Of a DNA stretch of 64,000 nt, positions 36,388-47,900 are shown one piece after another. Source of the DNA: CAZUZS01 sp964624795 (GTDB lineage Bacteria > Calditrichota > Calditrichia > RBG-13-44-9); NCBI GenBank assembly GCA_964624795.1, contig CAZUZS010000009.1, positions 33,952 through 97,951 of the forward strand. The letters run 5' to 3'. The position numbers were made by a program, and so were the translations under genes. Under the pieces are notes generated by a model that saw nothing but the letters and a program-made list of their open reading frames with translations, searched no databases and was not told the origin of the DNA. Position 1 is the stretch's first letter, and each line of letters opens with the position of its first letter.

Positions 36388-37140
36388 TCAATCTGCGAAT
36401 TGTTGCGCAAATTTTTTTCTGTTTTTTTGACTATTGAGGCCGATTTGGCTGAGGATGGACCGGACACCGAACCAACCGACTTTGGTGAAGCCGTATGCTT
36501 CGGTGTTAAGAAGCTTGTTGATTTTATATGCACCCAGGTGTGGGTTATCGGCAACAATGTGTTTTATCTTCTCTTCCAACGGACGCATGGAAAGCGGTAA
36601 TTCTCTGCGATGATCTCTTACCTCGGCTGATGCTGAAATTGGCTCGACCTTTCCGTCCGGCGCAGAAGCCGATCTTGGCTTTGGCGGCAGATAGGATTCT
36701 TCCTCTTCTTCAGCCGCGGGACTGGCGCTCTGCACCCCGGCAGACTCTCGTATTACGGTAGCGGCTGCTTCCGGCTTTCGTGCAACTTCCTCAAATTTCA
36801 TTATTGCATCTTCTGTGGCATCGTAAACATCCAGTATATGATGAAATTCAAGCAGTTCAAAAATCTCATACACATCGGGAATCATTCGAACCAGTTTAAG
36901 GTCGCCGTTGTGCTCACGGATGGATTTGATTTCGCTGATAAAAATTCCCCAGCCGGCCGAACTGATGTAATCAACGTTTCCAAGGTCGATGATAATGTTA
37001 TAACGATTTTGTTTCAGGAGACTATTTAAGGCGCGTTCAACCTCGGAAGATGTGGTCGTATCAATAAAACCTCCAACCTTTATGATGGAGACCTGATTTT
37101 GACTTCCCGCTACCTCAGTCGATACTTGAATGCCTTCCAT
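36388..37140 (-). CDS. STAS-domain anti-sigma-antagonist-like protein with C-terminal HTH-like domain
   Basis: A 250-residue two-part protein. Residues 1-115 form a STAS domain (VGGFIDTTTSSEVERALN, IIIDLGNVDYISSAGWGIF), with the phospho-site serine at S60/S61, the position phosphorylated in SpoIIAA/RsbV. An acidic, Pro/Ala-rich linker (about 120-180) follows. Residues 184-246 resemble the DNA-binding region that precedes the catalytic domain of IS3/IS481-type transposases (NPHLGAYKINKLLNTEAYG). This C-terminal domain aligns with the C-terminal part of the upstream kinase/phosphatase. It starts 77 bases downstream of that gene, so it is its likely substrate. No DDE catalytic domain is present, so it is not a transposase. 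Confidence 0.8.
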   Translation of the reverse strand: MEGIQVSTEVAGSQNQVSIIKVGGFIDTTTSSEVERALNSLLKQNRYNIIIDLGNVDYISSAGWGIFISEIKSIREHNGDLKLVRMIPDVYEIFELLEFHHILDVYDATEDAIMKFEEVARKPEAAATVIRESAGVQSASPAAEEEEESYLPPKPRSASAPDGKVEPISASAEVRDHRRELPLSMRPLEEKIKHIVADNPHLGAYKINKLLNTEAYGFTKVGWFGVRSILSQIGLNSQKNRKKFAQQFAD

Positions 37141-37217
37141 TCCATCTTCTCCGCTTTGATGATTGGATTTGAGACAATATTCATAATAATTCGTCTAATA
37201 TACAGGTGCAGCTTATA

Positions 37218-39971
37218 CTAATCAACTTCTCTTTCTTTTTTCTCTGCCTGTTCTGCTACGCTTTCACTATTATCGTCAGCTTCATGATTTTCTGAAGTTG
37301 TATCTATAGGAGTTTGTTTTTCTATTTCCCCATCTTCCGGCGGCTTTTGCTCCCGCCCCGATTCCTGAGCAGGTTCTTCGGCCGGGATTTCAGGCATTGG
37401 TTCTGCCGCCTCCGGGTGTTCTTCGTCCGATCGCCGGCCCTTTACAGTTAGCATTTTTTCCCGCGATTTGATGTTGGCGGCCGGGGTCGCTACGGTGAAG
37501 ACATTTGGAATGCTTTCCTGCTCGTCTGACCGGAAACCGACCATCACTTCGCCATCCAGGGTAAGAAGCGGTGTGCCGGGCGGTTTGAGCCGGCGTTTGC
37601 CACCCCGCTGAATAAACATTTGGCGCTGTTTTTTAGTATTTAATTTAGCCCGTATTAACTCTTCGTATATAGCTCGCGGCGCCAATTCAATATTACCATA
37701 TTTTTCAGTGTTTAGCGCCCCGCTGATGCGCTTGGGACCATATTCAGGATGTTCCCTGATAACATCATAAAGCTTTGTTTTTACTTCAATGCTCAAATGG
37801 CGAAGACCTACGTTGGTATACTCATGGAGCAGTTCCCTAAGCGCAGTTATTCCGCCTTCGACATACATTTTCTTATATTTGTAATATGTTGTCGTCGATA
37901 CCCCGATTTGCTGGCAGGCCTGTGCGACAGTTACATCGCTTTGCCCGGCAAGTTCGAACAATTCCTTGAACATGTCTATTTTGACATCAACCGCATCCAT
38001 ATTTTCCTTAAACGCAACCAGCGTCACATCATCACTCTGCTCATATCCGTTGGTAAAATTGAGAATATCCTCTTTTACATTTTTCACAAAATCGACAACA
38101 TCCAGGTGCCCGTTGCGACGAATGGCAGCAAGGAACCGCTCCTCACCATAAAGCTCCCGGCTGGGATTCATTGCTTCGGTGATGCCATCGGTATAGCAGA
38201 CCAGGATATCATCGGGGTGCAGCCGGATGCGATCCGCCTTAATGGTTGTGTCAAATAGTCGAATATCGGGAAGCGTAATTCCAACCGGAAATCCCGGAGG
38301 ATTCAGGTAATAAGTTTCCTTAGTCTTGCCGCGGAAAAGAATCATGGGATTGTGGCCGGCGCTTGAGAAAGCAATCGTCCGCTCCCGGGAATCCAGGATA
38401 ATATAGAATGCCGTGACGAACATGCCTTTGCGAATATCGTCGGTAATGAATGAGTTTACCCGGGCTAACACTTCCGCCGGATTTCTATTGCCGCGCGCTT
38501 CCAGCCGCAGGGCAGTGCGGATCATAGTCATAACCATCGATCCCGGAACGCCTTTACCGGATACGTCCGCGACGCAGATTCCGGTGGTATGCTCGTCCAC
38601 TTCCACGAAATCGAAAAGATCTCCTCCCACTTCCTTGGCTGCCTGGTAGTAAGAAGTGATATCGTAACCAATGACATTCGGAAAGTCATCGGGAAGAAGC
38701 ATCTGCTGGATTTCCTGTGCAACCTGCAGCTCACGCTGCATGCGCTGCTGTTCCATCAGGTTCACCTGGGCTTCGCGGAATTTGCTGGTCATCTCGTTAA
38801 ATGCTTGCGCAATCTCGCCCAGCTCATCGCTGCCGTCGATATCAAGTTCATCCTCATCAACCGTGCCGTGCCCAACCTGACGCACCCAGCCGGCCAACTT
38901 GTGGAATGGATCCATGATAAGGGTGATCAACACAAATGAACCGCTGTATCCCACAACCAGGACAATTAGCAGCAGGAGCAACAGGTTGACCCGGCTATTG
39001 AATATTTTATGCTCAACAAAATTCCGGTTTATCCAAATGTGGGCATACCCAAGCGGCGGCGTGTCCGCCCCCTGGATGCTGATGGGAGTCACAAAATCGA
39101 AAACCACGCTGTCGGCAGCCAGCGTACGCTGGTAGACCAGCGTTTGACCAATAGAATCGACAAATTGCTCGTTCTCCGTAATTAGCGGCTTACCGTCCAG
39201 AATCATGTCTTCTTTCATGGGATAAGTAGTGCGCGGGCGTTGTCCGGTATCGGTAATTACTACAAGGGAAATCATTTTGGGATTGCTCTCTTTTACGGAC
39301 TTCGCATTCTCCGACAAAATGATAAAATCGTCTTTGCTCAACGGTTCCCATGAAATTTTGGACAGGCTCACGCTCTGCGAATACCCGCTCTCGAATATTT
39401 CACTGGTCGTATTTTCCCGGATACGGGAGTTGAAAATAATGAAGGAGACAATTGCCAGAATGGTCATAATCGCGGAAGTAACCAGCGTGAATTTGGTTCG
39501 CAGGGTGAGCGAATCCCAGACCATAAATGGTTTAGTGCGCTCCACCGTTTCCCGCATTTTGGTCAGGCGCAGCTCATTTCCCCGACTGGTTACATTATAC
39601 TTAATGTCATCCATTAGCTTGCGCATCATGAAAATGCCCAAGCCGCCTTTCTTGCCGATGGAGACATATTTATCGAGATCTGGATTCTTTACCTGCCGGG
39701 GATCAAAGCTTTTTCCATGATCGATGATGACGATCGTCAAACTCAGGCTGCGAACAATAGCGCGAATGATGATCTGTCCATTCCGAATATCGCGATATCC
39801 GTGTCGGATGATATTGGTGCAGGATTCATCGACCACCAGTTTGAAGGAATTGATGACCTTGTGGGTGAAACGGTATTTTCTTCCGATGTGCTCGATGAAA
39901 TCTCTCACCTGCCGCAGGTAGGACATCTGCGCCGGAATAATAATCTCTTCTTTTACAACATTTTTAAACAT
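37218..39971 (-). CDS. Membrane kinase-phosphatase regulator: HATPase, HAMP, PP2C and transposase-type HTH domains
   Basis: A 917-residue fusion. Residues 10-135 are an RsbW/SpoIIAB-type ATPase (VVDESCTNIIRHGYRD N-box, IIDHGKSFDP, KKGGLGIFMMRKLMDDI). Membrane helices at about 160-180 and 328-352 flank a sensor loop of about 145 residues. HAMP-like residues follow (353-410), then a SpoIIE/RsbU PP2C phosphatase (about 415-655) with metal residues in EVGGDLFDF, ADVSGKGVPG, YTDGITEA and SDDVTLVAF. Residues 678-787 hold two helix-turn-helix-like units: VTVAQACQQIGVSTTTYYKYKK, and a second like the STAS protein's end (HPEYGPKRISGALNTEKYG). A long acidic tail ends it. It probably phosphorylates and dephosphorylates the STAS protein encoded next. 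Confidence 0.88.
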   Translation of the reverse strand: MFKNVVKEEIIIPAQMSYLRQVRDFIEHIGRKYRFTHKVINSFKLVVDESCTNIIRHGYRDIRNGQIIIRAIVRSLSLTIVIIDHGKSFDPRQVKNPDLDKYVSIGKKGGLGIFMMRKLMDDIKYNVTSRGNELRLTKMRETVERTKPFMVWDSLTLRTKFTLVTSAIMTILAIVSFIIFNSRIRENTTSEIFESGYSQSVSLSKISWEPLSKDDFIILSENAKSVKESNPKMISLVVITDTGQRPRTTYPMKEDMILDGKPLITENEQFVDSIGQTLVYQRTLAADSVVFDFVTPISIQGADTPPLGYAHIWINRNFVEHKIFNSRVNLLLLLLIVLVVGYSGSFVLITLIMDPFHKLAGWVRQVGHGTVDEDELDIDGSDELGEIAQAFNEMTSKFREAQVNLMEQQRMQRELQVAQEIQQMLLPDDFPNVIGYDITSYYQAAKEVGGDLFDFVEVDEHTTGICVADVSGKGVPGSMVMTMIRTALRLEARGNRNPAEVLARVNSFITDDIRKGMFVTAFYIILDSRERTIAFSSAGHNPMILFRGKTKETYYLNPPGFPVGITLPDIRLFDTTIKADRIRLHPDDILVCYTDGITEAMNPSRELYGEERFLAAIRRNGHLDVVDFVKNVKEDILNFTNGYEQSDDVTLVAFKENMDAVDVKIDMFKELFELAGQSDVTVAQACQQIGVSTTTYYKYKKMYVEGGITALRELLHEYTNVGLRHLSIEVKTKLYDVIREHPEYGPKRISGALNTEKYGNIELAPRAIYEELIRAKLNTKKQRQMFIQRGGKRRLKPPGTPLLTLDGEVMVGFRSDEQESIPNVFTVATPAANIKSREKMLTVKGRRSDEEHPEAAEPMPEIPAEEPAQESGREQKPPEDGEIEKQTPIDTTSENHEADDNSESVAEQAEKKEREVD

Positions 39972-40031
39972 TTTTTCGCTTTATTTATCAAACATTCCCA
40001 TTAATATTTCAAAATCTTCCGGACACTTGTA

Positions 40032-41936
40032 CTACTGTTTCGTCCTTTTGATCCTATCTTCGGCACTTTTTATCGCATCCTGTAATTTCTTGCTGTAAGG
40101 ATACTTTTTCTGCAGTTCTTTCCAGATCTCCAGCGCATCCGAGTACCTTCCGGCCAGGAACATATCGACACCCTTAATATACATCCTTGCCGATTCCTGA
40201 TCCATTTCTTGTTCAACAACTCCCATTCCTCGCTTGGTTCGCTCAATATATTGTTTCAGTCGCTCATTGGACGGATCCATTTTTAATGCCTCGTCAAACA
40301 ACTGAAGCGCCTTCTGGTAATCGCCCAGGTCGTAAAGCTGCAGTGCCTGCTGCACATACTGCTGTATTTTGATGCGATTGGCCAGGGTGCTGATCTCATC
40401 CTTCAATTTCGGATCTTCCGGCGCCAGAACCAACGCCTCACTTAAAATCTGCAGCGCGTCGGAATAGTTGCCCCCCTGGAACTCTTCCCGGCCCTTTGTT
40501 ACCAGTTTACGAACTTCTTCCTCCAGCCGACGGTCGGTCGAAGCAATCGCATCCTTTATTATCGGATCATCCGGCGATCGCTCCAATGCCAGGTTGAATT
40601 CGACAAGCGCATCAGTGAACTGGTTATTCTGGAGATAAACATTACCCTTATCGAAATGCAGTTTCACGAAAGTCCTGTTTTCTTCGGCCATCTCTTTATT
40701 AACTGCATTTTTGATTGCCGCCTGTTGGCGATTCTCAAAATCCTTCTGAATAAGGCGGTCGGTGCTGTCCAGCAAGGCATTTGCCGGCTTATTGAACGGG
40801 TCCACCGAAACCACGCCCTGGAATTCAGCATAGGCGTCGAAATAGCGATTCTGATCCAGGTATTCCTTTCCCTTTTGGGTATGCTCGGTAATGAAATTTT
40901 GCTTTTCCTGTTCTTTGGTGCGATCCACGAGTTCCTTCTCGCGGCGCTTTCTCGCTTCTTCGGCGATCAGCAACATTTCTTCACGCGATTTGCCGATATC
41001 GAATGTAATGGAAAAACGGTGGGTTGGCGGGAATGCGCCGTCGGCATTTATCGATCCGAACGAATAATCGATATGCATGAAAGAATAATTCAAACCCGCA
41101 CCAAACGCCAGGTGGCTGTTGTCGAAACCAAGGCGGACGGTTCCCATCTCACGGAATGTGTACTCGGTGCCGGCTAATAAAGCAGCGCTTTCGTTTTTGC
41201 TCATGTGATAATCAATCGCCACTCTAATCTGGCCGCTTTCTCCTATCTGCAAACCTTTGCTCAATCCTAATGTCATCAAGTATGGCTCGTTTTCAATCAC
41301 GTTGCCAAGTTTCAGGTCCGGAGACACCAGGTTTCGGTAGCTCAGACCAAACGACAGGTTTTGCAGCAAATTATTTTCCCACTGTGGCCGGTACATCATC
41401 CCGATATCCAATCCCAGGCCGGTAGCATTGTTATTTATTTCAGTAAACTGCTGGCGCCTGATTTTGGTGGTAATGCCGCCAATCAGGTTGTATGGCAGCT
41501 TTTTGCTGTAAGAAAAATACAGCTCGCTCTCGTCGTACGACATTTGCCCCAGCCGCTCGTTCGTGGTAGTAACCACCGGAATATCACCGGTTCCCAGGCG
41601 AGTGTAACCAAGCCCTACCGTGCCGTAGGTGAGCGTCGGGTATACAATCCCTACAAAATCGTACATGGTTCCCTCAAACACCTGATCATGGAAAAGCGTG
41701 AAACTGAGACGGGGAATCAACTCCAGCCCGGCAGGATTCCAGAAAACTGCCGTGGGGTCATTCGCTACCGCTACATAGGCACGTCCCAGACCCAGGGCAC
41801 GCGCACCGACACCATAACTTAGGGGCAATGTAGTGCCGTATTCGCCATCCGATTGGGCCGATAAAAGAGCGGGAAGTAATAGGACTCCATACAGACCAAC
41901 CAGCCATTTTCCTGCAGATTTCATTATTTTGCGCAT
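40032..41936 (-). CDS. PorV/PorQ-type outer membrane protein with C-terminal TPR repeats
   Basis: A 634-residue protein. After a signal peptide (about 10-27) comes a beta-barrel region (30-325) of the PorV/PorQ type: VGARALGLGRAYVAVANDPTAVFWNPAGL is typical of the family opening. A coiled-coil bridge (about 325-360) leads to at least five TPR-like repeats to the end (FDAYAEFQGVVSVDPFNKPAN, YSDALQILSEALVLAPEDP, YQKALQLFDEALKMDPSNE). PorV carries cargo in type IX secretion and binds C-terminal domains. It lies 14 bases downstream of the giant protein gene, whose C-terminus is such a domain, so a dedicated carrier is likely. Confidence 0.82.
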   Translation of the reverse strand: MRKIMKSAGKWLVGLYGVLLLPALLSAQSDGEYGTTLPLSYGVGARALGLGRAYVAVANDPTAVFWNPAGLELIPRLSFTLFHDQVFEGTMYDFVGIVYPTLTYGTVGLGYTRLGTGDIPVVTTTNERLGQMSYDESELYFSYSKKLPYNLIGGITTKIRRQQFTEINNNATGLGLDIGMMYRPQWENNLLQNLSFGLSYRNLVSPDLKLGNVIENEPYLMTLGLSKGLQIGESGQIRVAIDYHMSKNESAALLAGTEYTFREMGTVRLGFDNSHLAFGAGLNYSFMHIDYSFGSINADGAFPPTHRFSITFDIGKSREEMLLIAEEARKRREKELVDRTKEQEKQNFITEHTQKGKEYLDQNRYFDAYAEFQGVVSVDPFNKPANALLDSTDRLIQKDFENRQQAAIKNAVNKEMAEENRTFVKLHFDKGNVYLQNNQFTDALVEFNLALERSPDDPIIKDAIASTDRRLEEEVRKLVTKGREEFQGGNYSDALQILSEALVLAPEDPKLKDEISTLANRIKIQQYVQQALQLYDLGDYQKALQLFDEALKMDPSNERLKQYIERTKRGMGVVEQEMDQESARMYIKGVDMFLAGRYSDALEIWKELQKKYPYSKKLQDAIKSAEDRIKRTKQ

Positions 41937-41950
41937 AATATTAACACTGT

Positions 41951-44900
41951 TTATTTGATATATGCTACTTTGGTTTTATAACTTTTTGATTGACCATCAC
42001 TATACCGGATGTTAAGAATTGCAATATAGACCCCATTCAACACCCGGTTGCCGGCATTATTCGTCCCGTTCCAGATCAACCCATTATTGTTGTGACCGTC
42101 ATAAAGCTGACCACCGGTGAAACTTTTCTGCTGCGAATAGACAAGCCCGCCCAGCAGAGTGTAAATCCGGATCTCGGCGGTGCCATTTTTCTCCATCCAA
42201 AAAACGAAATTGGTGGAAGCCTCATCCATGCCGAAAGGATTTGGATGGTTGCCAAATATCTTGTCCTTGTCACCAGAAATAACCGTCAGCGCATAAGAAC
42301 CGCCGACGTCCCCGCCGGAGCTAAAGAGATTGCCCTGCTCATCGACAATCTCGACCGGGTTGTCATGCGACCCGGTAAATGCGCGGATCGACCCAACATG
42401 CAGTTTAAAGCTCTGGTTCGGTGATTGGCGGCTAAGATTAAGCAGGACGACCAAACTGTCTTTAACGCCGGGTATAATATTCAGGTGATTCGTGAACTCA
42501 AGTGGAATTTCGTCGCCGTCCGCAGATGTGACATCATAGGCGGCGAAGACAGTTGGCGCAGAACCCACTTTTTGCAGATTTCTGAGATATGCCCGGTTCA
42601 CGATCTTGACGGAGTCTATCAGTGAGGAAGGGTTTAATACCGGCGATCCATCGAGCTGTTGCACCAGCAGGCTTAAGCTGTCAATGGTCACAGTAGGCAC
42701 AAACTCCGAGACTTTCCGGTTATCGAACACCAGCCCGATAAGCGGCACGTCTTCGGTTCCCTGTTGCCGGATAACATTTTCCTGCTGGCTGAACTCCAAT
42801 GGTATTACTACCAGGCGATGAACTTCGGTAGCAATGGAAAGCGTTGCCGAGCTGCTGTCCGGATCAAGCGCCGCCGGTTGGGCAGTGTTAACATCATTCG
42901 GGACCTGGACAAACTGCGCCCCGATTCCGGTGCTGATGATTTGCCGTGGCGTCCTCAAATCCCAGCTTACCGAATCCGGGTAAGTGAAAGATTTGACCTG
43001 CGTTTCGCCCGATGCCAGGGCGATAGAATCCTGCGGGTTGAGCTGCAGCCGCAACTGGCCCTGCCCGGAGAGTTGTGCATCTCCCTTATTCCTTATCTTT
43101 GCCACCACCGTGAACGACTGATCAAATGAAAGCCGGTGACCTCCGCCGGTATCGGGCCGGCCTTTGATCCGCAGCCGGAGGCTGAGCATAGCCTTTCGTT
43201 CCAGCACGAAATTGCCGGAGGAATCGGAAGCCAGGGCCTGGCCGCTGTTTGCATCCGTGGCGGCAACCGCAACTTGCAGCGGTATCGTGGTCGGACCGTC
43301 GATCGTCGCCGGTGCCTGTATCTGCCAGCTCACCGATGTTCCGGTAAAGGACTTGGTGGAATCCGGAACCTGCATTCCGGTAATTCGCAATACTGCTGAT
43401 CGCCGCTCGCTCACCTGGCTGGAAGCCTCGATTTCGGTCTGCACCGTGAACAACTGGCCAGTGCTGATCCTGGGCTGTGTCTGAATCCCTGCTATTCTAA
43501 ACAGGGCGCTTTCCTGAATGACTATGGGCGTCTGCACCTGTGTGACGGTGGTAGAGGCCGTTTGATTGGTCAGCGAATCTTTCGGAATCTGGTTGTAAGT
43601 AACAGCAAGCATCGATGCATTCACAATGTTAACAATCTCGTCATAGAGATCGTTAATTTGCTGTTTTATTCGGCCGGCCCCTGCCGCGAAAGCAGAACCT
43701 TCCACGGGCATACCTTCCATTGGTGTTTGCATGTGCTGTTGTTTTGCCTGAAGGTTCCGCACCCTGGACATGAGCGCATTCACCTGGCTGTTGCTGTCAA
43801 CCCGTACTGTCCAGGTTACCGGCTGATCAACAACGAACGGCTTTACCGGATCCTGGTTCACGAGCTGCAACGAACTGCCGGGCGTCAGCCGCAGTGAAGC
43901 AGCGCCGGTAACTCCCGCCTGGCCGGTATTGCGCACTGTCGCCTGGTAGGTAAATGTCTGACCGTAACTTACCGTATCGTCGCGTGCTCCGGCAGGTTCG
44001 GTGATTTCAGCGCTGAGCGCCAATGTCGCCCGCGTGATTGCCCGCAGCCTCACGAAAGCCGTGTCGCGCAGCGTGAGGTTGTTCACCGGCGAAGTCGACT
44101 CTGTGATCACCCGAATCACCTTGTCTTGCTGTGTTGCAGTTCCGGGTGCCTTCAAATACCATGTGACCGAACTGTCGGACGGGATAAGCTGCTGTTGATT
44201 GCTGGTACTTGTAACCCCCGATGGCAGCGTAAGTGTTGCCAACCGGTTTTCGGTAAACAGCGGATTCAGATTTACCTTCACTTCCAGCGGTATGCTGTCC
44301 TGGTTAGTAGAAACGGTGATGCTGGTGTCATTCACATTACTGAAGAAATGGAACGACTGAATGGAGAAATTGCCCAGATCCAGCACCCGGATTCCGAAGG
44401 TGCGGGTGGAATCGGATTTAAATACCGGCACGGTGGCGTAATTATTCTCATCATAATACAGCGTGTCATTCAAAATCTTGGGTAATGAGATCGTAAAATC
44501 GTGTGAACCGCCGCTGTTCGAACTCTGCAAATTCCACCTCAGGGTGTCTCCAATTCTCATTGAATGAAGCGTATCGCCCTGCGAAAGCGAAAATGCGCTT
44601 GCATCATAGCGGAGGTGAACCGGTATCTTATTTCCAGGCGAAACGCCGGCTGTCCCTGTATTGGTGACAATCGCCGAAATTTCGAATGGCTGATTTAAAG
44701 CCAGGGTGTCGGGGTAATCCAACACATTAACGTGCAGGTTGGCGCGTTCCACGATGCGCATATCGGTGAAGCGCACCAGGCCGGTATCGACGAACGCCGG
44801 CTGGCCGGAATTGATATCGATAGCTGCATTGATAATTTGCGCTAAGATAGTTTGCCGATCCGGGTAGGCTGTCGCGGATGTGTAAATTGAATTGACAACA

Positions 44901-47900
44901 GTGCGGTTCTCAAAGATCTGCACGGTGTCTTTGCGTTCCGTGGTGGTCTGATTGAAGCTGAATCCGTCGGGCAGCGTGATCTGGACCTCACTCGAGTCGG
45001 TGGTTGGCGCACTGCTGGCATCGCGATGAACGGTCATCTCCAGCTCGAATTTCTGGAGGGTACTTACGGTATGGTCGCCGGCCCCGGCCGGTTGGTTGAT
45101 TTCGGCAGTGAGCCAAATTCGCGAACGCGGCTGCACGGTCACCATCTTCTGTTCGATATCTTCCAGCGTTGCCCCGGTATTCGATTCAATTCCTCTCGCG
45201 CGGACGGTAAGCGTGCTCTCCAGAAAATCAATTAGCGCATCCGTTTCATACCCGCCGCTACCGCCTTCCACGGGAGCCGACAAACGATTATTGGTACTCT
45301 TTCCGGCAGTTCTTATTCCTTTAGTCCCCGAACTGGCAATCTTCTGCAAATTTTCCAGAATTTGTTGGGACAAAGTGTCCGGTGCCCGGATTTGCCAACT
45401 GGCAGTTTCCGAACTGCCCGGTCCTAACGGCAGTACTGTTGAACCTTGAATGGAAAATTCGGCCGGCAAATTGATGATTTCTGCCGTGCGCCCGGTGGCA
45501 TTGACGCTGCCGCTCAAATTTACAGTAGCCCGAAGAGTGAATAGCTGCCCCGTCGACACCGTGTCCGTATTGGCATTCAGAATCTCCAGGTTTGTGATGG
45601 AAATGCTGCCGGAAGTTGCGACGTTAACCTGAACATTTGCACGGCTGTTCACGCGGTGAACGAGGCTGTCCGGGTAGTTGTTCTCATCATAGGCGGCCGG
45701 TTCCACGTCTTGATCTATGGTCGCGTAGCATTGTGCATTCCCGGTCAAATCTTTGCTCACCAGACTCCATGAGAGCGGAGCCTGCTTGTTCACCAGCGAC
45801 GCCCATTTCAGAGAATCCGCCGGGTTAACAAAAGCAAGCCTCGACGTATCGATACGCAGGGCGACCCGCACAGAGTCACCAGGCTCGATATTGGCAGTAC
45901 CGGTGTTTTGCAGCAAACCGGTGACCGCAAACGTTTCGCTCTGCGAAACATTGATCTGGGTGCTGTCCAGCGACAGGACCAATGCAGCGCGGTTAACAGT
46001 TTTGAGCTGAATCGTTCCGATTGCGCCCGCAATAACCGCCGGAGCGTTGGTGTTTTCGTCGCTCGCCGCCGATTCCAGCGCTATCCTTATTCTCTCGGGC
46101 TGTACGTGCGCAACAGTATCGGTGAAGATCTCCAGGGAACGGTAATTCAACGAATCGGTTGCTACCTGCAACAGCGAATCTGCTTGAGTATGATCATATT
46201 TTCTGAAATAATAGCCGCCGGGCAGGGATATTTTCACGGTATTCAAACCAGTGGTACCAGCTTCACCGCCATTTTGAATCCAGGTATGAATTACAAATTT
46301 TTGCCAGGTGCTGACCTCCAGATCGATCGCGCCTTCCGGTTCGGCAACCTCCCACTGCAGCGCCAGCGAAGCACGCGGCTGTACAGTTACAGGAAGTGTC
46401 TTTGGCTCCGACTGAATCCGATCCCCGCTGTGCTCATCGAAAGCAGAGGCTTCCACCGTAATGTTTTCTACCACACCACTCAACAGTTCATTAGGAATGT
46501 TCCCACCTTCCGGCGAGTTGCCGGGCGCGAGGAAATTACCACCGGATTTGCCACTCTTGCCGCTCAAAGCCGATCCCGCTACAGTATCCGGGACCTTAAT
46601 CACCCACACGGCAGAATCTTCAACCAGGTCCTGCTGAGCACTGCCGTTCAGCAAATCAAATCCTGGCGGCAGGGTAATCTGTGCCCGGCGACCAGTATCC
46701 GCAACCCCAAGTGTAAAGGCCACTTTGGCGCGAAGCGTAAATTGCTGGCCGCTCGAAAGCGTGGAGTCCATTGCCCCCTGCGGATGCGTAATGTCCAAGG
46801 CAATTGATTCTATACGTGCCGCAGATACGGTATGAACCGTAACCGAAGCTTGCTGGTTTACAAGTGAAGCGGTGGAGTCAATATTAATATCATTCGGAAT
46901 TTGGACATAGTAAACGCTGATGATATCGCCACTCGGCCCCGATGGCGTGGTCGGCGCTAAAATGCTCCAGGTGACCGTATTCGCGGCCTGGGTAAAGAAT
47001 TGGGTATCGGGATCAGCGGAATTATAGCCTGCCGACGGCGGCAGGACCAATCGCAATCTGCCACTATTGTCGATGGCAGCCTGCCCTATGTTTTCAACAG
47101 TCGCAGAGAGATCAAATGTTTGCCCTGCCGAAACCGTGTCTTTAGCTTCCACCGAAAGCTGCAGATTTGCAGGAGATTGAACCATAACTACGGCATTGTC
47201 ATCCAGCGCCGGAGCAATTTGAACAGCGCCCCCTGTTAGCTGTGAAAATGCGCTGTCCAGTCGGGTGCGAAAGATAGCGGTACCGGATTGTGGTGGCGCA
47301 ACTGCCGTAAAGATTATCGTAGTGTCACTTCGCTCCCCAAGGGTGAGGCGGTTAATACTCTGCTGCGGAATATCGTTCAGCAGGAGTTCCACCTTGATGT
47401 TTTTCAACGCTTCCTGCCCGGAATTCTGCAATTGCACACTTATCGGGAAACGTTGGCCATAGTTCACATTGGGAAAGTTGGGCAGCGAGTCGACAGGAAC
47501 CGAGGTGGCGAAGATTCGGATTTGACCGGGCCTTAAAACCGTCACAGTTTTCAGAGTGTCCGATAATCGCGAAAATATTTTTTCCGGTGCCACAGAATCC
47601 TGGTAAGTCACACGCGCCTTAAGGAAAATCCTGCCGGTATCCGCCTGTGCCGTGATCCCTAATGAAATTGGCAGATCCTTCGAATCCTGGCTGCGCAATT
47701 GCAGTTGAGACAATGTATCCAATCCGGCGACCGACCACTGGCTGCTTACATTTTGTCCGAGTGAGTTGGTAAAGATCAGGTTTATGGAGTTCACTTCCCC
47801 GGTGGAAGGACCGTCATTTCGGATTGTGATAGTAGCAGGTATGTTGGACTGACCCTGCGACATGAAATCCGGGATACCGGAAATGCTGCTGGCAAGAATC

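Noticed and set aside
37218..39971. An insertion sequence, because of transposase-type HTH similarity
   Set aside because: No DDE catalytic domain, no inverted repeats and the region is an in-frame C-terminal extension of a signalling protein.
45908..46807. A 299-codon plus-strand open frame inside the giant gene
   Set aside because: It is antisense to the long, domain-rich minus-strand frame, shows no domain and no start signal. Several similar plus-strand frames in 42-60 kb are rejected for the same reason.
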